From NCBI GenBank assembly GCA_003313425.1, contig NHZP01000015.1, forward strand, positions 868,001 to 932,000: a stretch of DNA of 64,000 nt, given 5' to 3'. The notes beneath the pieces were generated by a model. It saw only the letters and a program-made list of their open reading frames with translations. It ran no database searches and was not told the DNA's origin. Numbering within the stretch: the stretch's first letter is position 1; each line of letters begins with the position of its first letter. Below are positions 55,983 to 64,000 of this stretch, one piece after another. Source of the stretch: Pseudopyrenochaeta lycopersici. Its lineage: Eukaryota; Ascomycota; Dothideomycetes; Pleosporales; Pseudopyrenochaetaceae. A program made the position numbers and the translations under genes.

Positions 55983-58471
55983 GATCACTTCAAGATTGAC
56001 ATGGCTTTGAAATGCCGAAAAGCATACTTGAACATTGGTGTGTGTGGATACGGGGTGATCAGGTCGCCACTGTGTCGGCCAAGCATACGCCAATCCAGCG
56101 CTTGCTTTGCAGCACCACGAGCCCTTCCGTCGCTAAAGCGCCACGTGTTTTACATTAGAAGCATTGGCATCAGAGGGTGTGAGGCTGTCTGCCAGATGTT
56201 GATTTGAGAACACCAATACAAACTGAAGGACAGATTTCCATTGGATAATCCTCACTGGATTTCATGATTTAGGTCCCAGATTTTTAGCCTTAGTGCCCCT
56301 TTGTGTATTCAATCTGAGTGTAAACTAAGGCAGCTGGATGGCACATGCTACTCAACATCGAAAAGATAAGCAAGCAAGTCTTGCGTCCAGCCTTCGTCTT
56401 CAGGTCGGCAGCTCGACGAGGTCCTGTCTTCAGCTGTCAACGGAACTCATTGCGACACAATCCATGTCAGGGGGTGCCATCGGTTTTCTTGAATGTGGCT
56501 CTCATCGACATTAACCGGCCGTATGTGTGTGAAGTCGATGAAGGAAAAAGGTGAGCACCGTATATCGTATAGCATGTTCCACACCAGCTGCACCGCTTCT
56601 CTTCAGGATACTTGGAAAGTAGACAAACACATGAATGACCTACAGTCCAGTGAGCGTCCACTAATAAGCAAGTTAGGCCACGGCCTTCATTGCTGGTACC
56701 TCAGCTCAAGGCCCAAGCGAGCCCCGCGTCAGCAACAAACATCCCAGGTCGAAACAAATGGAACACCAATATTGACTTTTACCGAAACATCTTCCAGGAG
56801 TGGCCCGCGCTCCAAGCCACAAGCATCAGCACGTCAACGAATAACTGGCGCGCCCACAGCACCACCTACACATCAGAACTGCCGTAGAATGGGTTAGAGC
56901 AATGCTGTCGGAGCGTGTGTCCCCTTTTGCAGATTCAATCAAACGGGATTGAACTGGGAAGGTGAGAGGTAATGTTGAGGACTTGTTCCTGAAGCTAGAC
57001 TCGAGTCATGAAAGCAAAAGGGGGACCGGAGGCGGGGTAAAGGTGTGGCTCAGAAGTTTGGTACCGAACAAGCTTGCTTTTCAAAGGGTAGAGAGAAATC
57101 AATATACCTATGAGGCGTATCTACTCGTCTATCGTGTTCAGTCTGTGCAATGCGCGAGGCGTGAGGCGTAAGGCCTTCTAGCGACATCTAGACGCATGGC
57201 TTTCACGGCTAAAAGGCCTCCAGCCACCGGTAGTTGGACGTTGGTTGCATCATGCAGGTGAAATGAGGCTTACTAAGGACATAGAAACAAACGCACAGCC
57301 GTTAACTTATCACAAAGTTAGGAGAGCCTTTTCGTCTTTGCAGATACGGTGATGCATGTGATCAGAGTGTGTGGGTGTCATGTCGTTGACGCTGTCAGAT
57401 CACTTGCGGGTGTTGTTGTTACATCTGGCGTTGTTCACAAACTGATTAGAAATGCAAATCAAACTCGGTTTTGAGAACTGGAAGCAGCATACAGTCGTAG
57501 CATGAAATATGGCCGAGGAGTGGCGGATATGACCGCAAAAGGACCCACTTTGTCCCTCAGGTTCGCACATTCCCTGTATAGGGCCGTTCTCGATTATTCT
57601 TTGCGCTGATCTGAAACGATCATATCAAGGGAACCATCGGGGTGTTGAACCCGTATTAAGGATGCCTTAGGGATCTGCTTCTCCTGAACTAACCTGACTG
57701 CCTGTCAGCCGAGGTTTTCGCATTTGGGTGGCAGGTTGCTATGGAGCAATGTCGCTGGGAATAAAAACTCCTTTGACGATCTCCACAATTGCGACGTCCG
57801 CCCTCGACTCGTAGTTTTTTTTTAAAGCAGTTGCCAGTCTCCAAAAAGCGACCCTGCTTTCCTTTCTTGGGGACGACGCACTTTTTCGGAAATCCGAGGA
57901 TCACCCTTATCAGCCCTGCAGGTGATCTGAGGCGAGCCCTGGCTTCCCTGGCCCACGTGCACCCAAGGTAGGAAAACTCCCGAGGGTCGCTTGGAACTGG
58001 TGTTGCTAATCGGTGCACTTCCGGGCTGCATTGTTCGTCCGTCACACCTGCCAGACAGGCTTTAATGCCTAAAGAGGAACTTTGAGTCCGCCACCCCGTT
58101 GCGCCAAATGCACATCACACGCAGCGATAGGCCATGCGCGACCGGCACCCTTCAATTCGCTCTCCCGCTTTTGCAGGACCCTCGACTCGACAAAAGTCGA
58201 CGGTGCAACGTCAATTCTGCCACGGACCCACAGCGGCACGGTCGCCCGAGGGCCTGATTGGCAGAATGTCCCTACTTCAGGACTTAGCTGTGACACGCTG
58301 CGCATTCCAGTTTGAGAGGGCCTAGGATAGAGTTCGAAAAAGGGCTCGTAGTCTGCGGCAAAGAAGGGTCTTCGCGATCCAGATCCCATTTAATTTGCTT
58401 GCTACTGCTCCCGCAACACTGATTGCGATATGTCCCTGATTTTTTTCGACTGAGGGGAACCCTTCATAATC
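55983..58471. other. gene-poor region upstream of the CFEM-GPCR gene
   Basis: About 2.5 kb. ATG frames at 56345-56554, 56493-56897, 57689-58045 and 58069-58389 show no domain, membrane pattern or splice support. I see no tRNA. The last few hundred bases must hold the GPCR promoter. Confidence 0.4.
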
Positions 58472-60263
58472 ATGAGTGTTCGCGCGCTCATCACGGTCGT
58501 TTTATACTTGTTGACGTTCGTCAAAGCGGGGGTTATTGGATCGAGCTTGGAGTCCAGAGAGCTGGGTCTCGCGGACGTACCAGCATGTGGTGTAGGTTGA
58601 ATCTCGGCCGGAGCAGGGTATGGTATCTGACAAACTCTACAGATCCTGTGCATGCTATCCACAGTCCCAGCAACCGGGTGTTCGTTCGATGACCTCGACT
58701 GCGTGTGCGGCAATGAAGACCTCGGGCGAGCACTCGCAGGGTGCATGCTCGCCAATTGTACCATGGCAGATACCCAAACAACAGTGACGGTGCAGGCGGA
58801 GCTTTGCAACCTTTCTGATAAGTCCAAAGGGACAGAAGTGTACATTTATACTAGCATCGCCTACTCCATCGCCTTCTTCTCTGTCACGATGAGAGTTGCG
58901 GGCAAACTGGTATCCAAACGCTTTGGCTTGGCTGATTACATGGTTGTGGCAGCTTTACTGCTAACCGTCGTCCCTCTCGGGTGCATCATTTCCAGTATGT
59001 GCCCTGAAATGCTCCAAATGTATAGCAGACGGCTAATAAAAAACAGTGACCAAGATTGGTTTCGGTGAACACTTGTGGAATGTCGAAGAAGGCAAACTTC
59101 TTCCGATTCTCCGCTTCTGTACGCTCACTAAACCCCTTCCACTTCCTTGTGCTAACACATTCGCAGTCTATATTTCTTGGTCAACCTACATCGTCATCCT
59201 CGGCCTGATCAAAGTCTCCCTTATCCTGTTCTATCTCGAGATTTTCAAAACACGCCGCTTTGCCATCATCGCCAAGGTCGTACTCTGCTACATAGTCATC
59301 AACAGCACAATAATCTTCCTCATGACGATTTTCATCTGCACGCCCGTCCAATCGTTTTGGAACAGGGATATAAGAGGCAAATGCATGAATTTGGAAGCGC
59401 TGGCATATGCTAATTCCGGCAGTGCGATACTGCAAGATTTGATCTTGTTGATCCTGCCGATGATATTCATCAAGAACTTGCAAATGAAGCGATACAGGAA
59501 GGTCGCTGTAGGATTCATGTTTTCGATTGGATCATTCGGATGTATTACGACAATTGTCCGACTGCATACGCTCCTTATCTTCAAGATCTCAATCGACCCT
59601 ACGTGGGATTACGTCCCTGTCACCGTCTGGACCGAACTAGAGCTCGCCGCGAGCTTTGCCTGCGTTTCTCTGCCGTCGATACGTGTTCTTCTTGTTAAAA
59701 TACTACCTGTCCGCGTTAAGGAAATCTTTTCGCATATGACACATCAGTCAACCAAGGAGACTCCGGTGCAAAAGCCACTACCGCCCACCCCGCCGCAACA
59801 GAGGCAGTGGATGAAGCCGAGTTCCTGGATCAATATAACGCTGGACGTCGATGAGAATGAAACTTCAGCAGAATCAAGGAAGAGCTTCATGCGCGGTTTC
59901 CTGCCAAAACATTCTGTACCGTCTCCCTTTTCTTCGCATTCGCGTAGCGGATCCCGGAGACTGCATTCTTCGATGAGCAACTATAGCGAATCTGGCCTCG
60001 CCAGCACACGGCCTCCATATCGTGAACGATCGGAATCGAAAGACCGACCGATTGAACTATCACCAGTGCAGAAGTCTCCAACAGGGAAACTCGCCCCACT
60101 ATCTGGCAATAGTGGTAAGAATTCAGAGGAGATAACCGCGCTACCAAAAATTGGGTGTCTACCCGAACGCAACTTTTCAGACCTTGACCTGACGAGGCAT
60201 GGCCGAGGAAAGGAGCGGAAATGGAGTAGAGAAGAAAAACATAGCATAGGAAGCTGGGTATAA
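58472..60263 (+). CDS. CFEM-domain G-protein-coupled receptor (Pth11-like)
   Basis: Join 58472-58591, 58643-58994, 59047-59118, 59167-60263; introns of 51, 52 and 48 bp; 546 residues. A signal peptide (ALITVVLYLLTFVKAGV) is followed by a CFEM domain with eight cysteines (PACG, ILC, TGC, LDCVCG, AGC, ANC and LCN). Then seven hydrophobic helices of the Pth11/rhodopsin class: EVYIYTSIAYSIAFFSVTM, YMVVAALLLTVVPLGCIIS, YIVILGLIKVSLILFYLEIF and so on. The signature TKIGFGEHLW after helix 2 is restored by splicing. Intron 3 (48 bp) is in frame and stop-free. The long Ser-rich cytoplasmic tail is a likely phosphorylation and G-protein region. Magnaporthe Pth11 senses host surfaces; the ligand here is unknown. 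Confidence 0.93.
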
Positions 60264-60382
60264 TATGAGATTTAAAAATAATATAAAATCTTAATGCCAC
60301 GTCAAAACACCTCGCAAGACTTGTTGGGTGAATGCCGTCTTCGCAAAATCTGCCACATACCCCAAACCACAGTCAATCACGC

Positions 60383-61074
60383 TTAGACAGACGCAGAAAT
60401 AGCAGTCTTAGCGTCCTTCGCCTGCTTATCTATTCTCACCCAAGCAACACCCAAGGCGAGAAGAATGTCCATACCGGGCGCCACGTAGATAAGATCAAGC
60501 CGATTTACATGAGTCCATTGCTCGTGACGAGACATGGTAGCCACTGGATTACCATTCATCAATATACCCTTCTCTTGGCCGTGTACTTTGTTCTTAACAA
60601 GAAGGTTGTGGGAGGCGAGGAGAGGTTCACTGATCGTCAAGTCTGTAGCCACGTAAGATAAATGAGTCATGAAAGAGGGTAGATTAGGCCGGAACAGAAG
60701 GGCAAGAGGAGAGACATACTGTAGTCAGTGCCTGTGAGGCCAGTATGGAGTTTGAGATGCCAAACTTCATTTCCATCACCTCGCATTCCATGGTATTCCG
60801 TCCCTCGCCCGCTCCAAGGGTGGGTTTGTTTTACAATGCGCATGACCTCTGTTCCATCCAACGTCCTGAAGCTGATTTCCTTCCGCTTTTCTTCTTTGAT
60901 TTCTAGGAATGGGCTGCCAGCTTCCCCAGTCGGAGTCGAAAAAGATACCTGGGCCAATGCTGTCGTGTACATGATGTCGCGGCCTTTCATGAGAAATATC
61001 TCTGGCTTGTTGGCCGTGAACCCGGGGAATAAAGGGAACCCGGGTTGCAGAAGGGGAGGAAGATCGTGTGCCAT
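60383..61074 (-). CDS. LURP-one-related / Tubby C-terminal-like protein
   Basis: Two exons on the minus strand: 60720-61074 and 60383-60642; one 77 bp intron joining phase 1; 204 residues. The fold pattern is LOR/Tubby-like: FLMKGRDIMYTTALAQVSF, LDGTEVMRIVKQ, a middle GNEVWHLKLHTGL, then GILMNGNPVATMSRHEQW and a C-terminal helix region beginning GMDILLALGVAWVRIDKQ. In this family twelve beta-strands wrap a central helix and some members bind phosphoinositides or relate to scramblases. Role unknown in fungi. The start is ATG 61074 (MAHDLPP); the upstream extension begins at a non-ATG codon. Confidence 0.82.
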
Positions 61075-62009
61075 AGTTTTGTTTTGTCGATTGGATGTGG
61101 GGAGTTCTAGTTGAAGCGCCGTGTTATACTGAGCGAGGGACAATTATAAGAGACTCTAGTGTGCGGATTGATTGTGGATTTATACGAAGAAAATACTGTT
61201 CCTGAGCCATACCAAACTGCAGATGAGGCGTCATAAGGCTAGCAGTCATTTGCCTTAAGCGGATGCCACAAGCACCAGTCTTACATCCGTTCAGTCGTTA
61301 GCCAATCACATCACGCGACACCTTGAGGCTGTGAGCCCTGGAATGAGATTCTGACCCAGGGGAGCTAACCTAATGTAGCTGATTTTTTGGCCAAGTCATG
61401 CATTTTTTAATGCCCTGCGGCGCAATTAGATCGCCGTTCAGTAAGGTGGGCCCCCACGTTGCATGGCTGAGATCGTTCCAGCTGGCCGGTTTTTGGGTGA
61501 CGTGTGCAGCTGCTTATAGTGGAGTAAACGCAACGGTGCACAAAAAGGGGTCATCAAATCACTGAGGGCCTTCGTTATTTCCGTCTTAGTCCAGGAGTAG
61601 TCTGTTACATTGGGGATAGAATATCTGCAAAGGCGTATCTGATGTCGGTAAGCTTTTGTGCGCACTCGTGGAATCTCATCACAATAGAGGAAGAAAGAAT
61701 TAAACTACATGCATATCACAATAACCACTCGATTGGTCTGTCTCGCGAAGTCAAGTGCGTAAATGCGAAACAGCTTACGAGAGTCCTTTCTCTCCAGCGG
61801 ACTGTGGGTTAGGCATAATATATTATTCGATTCTGCTATCAACATCTGCTGGCCTCTATTAATTGAATGCGCCTGTCAACCGCCATTTGGTATGCAGTCA
61901 TCTCTATATATTCATTAAGTCGGTAATAGGTCTTGTTGAGAGCAATGACCTGTCTTAACCATGGCTTGGAGGAAACGTCCAGACAATGGCAAGTATGAAC
62001 CTGTAAATT
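61075..62009. other. intergenic region
   Basis: About 0.93 kb with the LURP-one gene promoter and the permease 3' flank (both on minus). No gene is supported. Confidence 0.45.
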
Positions 62010-63820
62010 TTACTCGTAGCGGATCACTGGCATCTTGAATGTCTTGTTTCCACGAATAAACCAATGTCCCAACGCGCCAATTACGACAGCTCCGAAAATC
62101 GGTCCCGCATAGTTCATGTTGTCCTTTGTGACCGGCAAAATCTGTGGGAAGGGCATCCAAAGCACCACGTATATCAGGTAGCAGAGCGCAGCTATGTTGA
62201 CCGGTACACCTATCGCGCCCATTTTGAACGGCCCGTACGGTGGGGGTGGGCCGCGGAGTTTGCGGAGCAGAATGAACAGAATAGGGAAGAAGTATGATAT
62301 GTGGAGGGCGAGGGCTTGCAGGGAGATAAGCGCGTTGAAGGCGGTGGCGCTGGCGATGTAGATTAGGGAGAGACAGGTGACAATTGTTCCGACGAGAAGA
62401 AGGGCATTCACGGGGAGTTTGAGCGTGGGGTGGACCTGCAAGCTGTTAGCTAGAATAGAGCTTTAAGGGTGTTACAGGAACTTACATATGCGAAGAATTT
62501 CGAGAATGGCAAACCGTTGTCGCGCGCGAAGACCCACACCAGACGCGAGACTGAGGCAAAGATGTTGAACAGCGCGAAGAAGAATATAACGGCAATAAGC
62601 GAGGTGAGAGCATTAGCCGCAACCCTAGAGCCAGTAATCCCATGAAGGATCCAGAGGAGGGGAAGCGGCGTCGCGACAGCATCCTCAAGTGGACCCATAT
62701 AGAAGAGCAAGATGGTAGCGAAAACGATCAACATGGCCGAGTTGACAGTACACGTCAGGATAATGCTTCGAGGCACACGAGTGCGAACCTTCTTTACTTC
62801 ATCACCTGCGCAAAATTAGTAGCTGTGTTGACAGGAAGCTTTTCCGGGGCAACGAACACATATGAAGCACACTGTCCGCTCCAGTAACGGAGAACGTCAT
62901 GCTCAACAAACCAAGTCCCCAAGATACACCCTTATTGTTCCATCCAGAATCTTCCCAGATCAACGTCTTGAAGACAAAGCTGGGGTCGCTCCGGGGTCCA
63001 AAGACAATGAACACCACGATCACAACGATAAAAAGGCAGATGTGGAGAATACCACCAGTCATCTCAAAGGCGTCGAGAAGCTTTCGGAACCAGAGGTTGA
63101 AGGTGAAGGGGACGATCATAATTGCAATCATGATCAAACTGGTGTGCCATCGCTCGGGTACATAGTTCTCGTTGTTGAAAATGGCGAGGGAGGTGATCAT
63201 GTTGGCTAGGATGGATGGAGGTCCGGCGCAGGCAAAGCACCACGCACCAACAGTGATCCATCCTATTCCCTGCGTCAGCGATGGATGTCGTAGTAACAAT
63301 GAAGGCGTGAATACGCACCTTGTAAAAGGCCCCAGAAGCGAGGAGCAGCAGGAGCAAGATTGGCCGACCAACGATACTGCGCACCAACTGTTGGGTCACT
63401 ATATTCCTGTCAGGCTCAATGCATGAGCTTATGCGTAAAGGGACTCACATAGAGGCTAACTCAGCGAGCGAAAAGCCGACGACGCAGGCACCAAAGCCTG
63501 CCAGAAAGGAGCCGTAAAAAATGGACGCAGGCCCACCATTGGTCAGCGCGAATTGGAAGGTGACGGCAAACGACTCCCACGAAGCGAGAATAATCACTCC
63601 GAAGTTAACAACGGCTGCTAGGTTGATATACCGCTGCCATATCGTTAGGCGTTCCGCTACGCGTTTGGGCAGCATAGGGCTAACATACCTCAAGACCGGT
63701 CACGGATCGTTGCTCTCCCGAAGGAGTACCAGACGGAGGGACTTCCGCCTTGTCGCCGTGGCTGGAGCCTTGCTCGACGACATCAAGATCAGTAGTCTCC
63801 TTATAATTGTTCAGCTCCAT
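62010..63820 (-). CDS. amino-acid/GABA permease (APC superfamily, BAT1/UGA4-like)
   Basis: Six exons on the minus strand: 63689-63820, 63449-63633, 63319-63398, 62858-63262, 62486-62805, 62010-62435; introns of 50-56 bp; 515 residues. The joins restore the family core: ELASIDPTVGAQYRWSANLA at the helix 2-3 region and RFWGLLQGWITVGAWCFA after it, then GADSVLHMCDEVKKVRTRVP (equivalent to the usual H-M-S-E-E segment) and FSKFFAYVHPTLKLPVNAL. About twelve helices are present. Fungal homologues carry GABA, polyamines, choline or amino acids into the cell or vacuole. The 44-residue N-terminal tail is hydrophilic. The HMCDEV form is a small deviation from the common motif. Confidence 0.9.
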
Positions 63821-64000
63821 GTCGTCAGTAATCTCCCGGTGGAGTGGTAAGTGGATGATCGAGGAATTGGAAAGTTAAAAGAAACCTTCGAGAGGCGGAA
63901 TCCCCACTCGAGAATCGACACCAGAACATTACAGGCAATCGAGGACCTGTGCTACGTGGCTACCCGTATTGATTGGGAGCCCTTCTCTTGGGTCGTATTC
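63821..64000. other. upstream flank of the permease gene at the window edge
   Basis: 180 bp of likely promoter or 5' untranslated sequence; no gene is supported before the window ends. Confidence 0.5.

Noticed and set aside
56493..56897. 134-residue plus frame
   Set aside because: Basic, low-complexity composition without domain, membrane or splice features.
57689..58389. Two minus frames upstream of the GPCR
   Set aside because: Likely chance frames in GC-richer promoter sequence; no recognisable motifs.
1..64000. tRNA genes, CRISPR arrays, operons, replication origins
   Set aside because: No cloverleaf with a T-loop consensus was found by eye, no regular repeat-spacer pattern exists, and the genes are intron-bearing eukaryotic units.

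Overview
The window looks like nuclear DNA of a filamentous ascomycete, most likely a dothideomycete of the Pleosporales type (inference from protein resemblance; no marker gene settles the species). Almost every gene carries short introns of about 45-80 bp with GTRNGT-like donors and CTRAY-type branch points. Fungal-specific families occur (CFEM-GPCR, SAT4/rhodopsin-like membrane proteins, MFS efflux pumps, P450s, GH71). One dispersed 5S rRNA gene stands alone on the minus strand at 7713-7831. I rebuilt gene models by hand from splice signals and reading phase; the longer ones join without a frame conflict.

Layout. 0-11.5 kb: the 3' end of an unidentified gene, the clamp-loader subunit CTF18, a MITE-like inverted-repeat element, a cysteine-rich cell-surface protein, a hypothetical protein, the 5S gene, a gene-poor stretch with coding relics, and a rhodopsin-like membrane protein. 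12-21.6 kb is accessory in character: an MFS efflux pump, a tiny spliced membrane protein, two cytochrome P450s separated by a truncated LTR retrotransposon, a degenerate gene fragment and an EthD-domain protein. No PKS, NRPS or terpene synthase backbone is visible. 22.6-27.4 kb: a GH31 alpha-xylosidase followed on the same strand by a sugar transporter, a plausible pair for xyloglucan-derived sugars. 28-30 kb: an F-box-like protein and a small, probably frameshifted gene.

30.6-55.4 kb is mostly conserved housekeeping and cell-surface content: the TRP channel YVC1, translation factor eIF2-alpha, a GPI-type wall protein, a Spo71/Mug56-like PH-domain protein, two small single-pass membrane proteins that look like diverged tandem paralogues, a large hypothetical protein, a HbpS/GlcG-like protein, a secreted GH71 alpha-1,3-glucanase, a mitochondrial carrier of the YMR166C/Mme1 type, a membrane protein with a SAP/HeH-like N-terminus, and an ankyrin-MYND protein.

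55.4-64 kb: a 3 kb gene-poor stretch, a CFEM-domain GPCR of the Pth11 type, a LURP-one/Tubby-like protein and an amino-acid permease of the APC superfamily. The items most worth a second look are the divergent P450 with a non-canonical haem loop, the paired single-pass membrane genes with an identical intron position, the exon duplication in the GPI protein, the MITE-like element, the retrotransposon remnant, and small spliced genes that a simple ORF scan misses.
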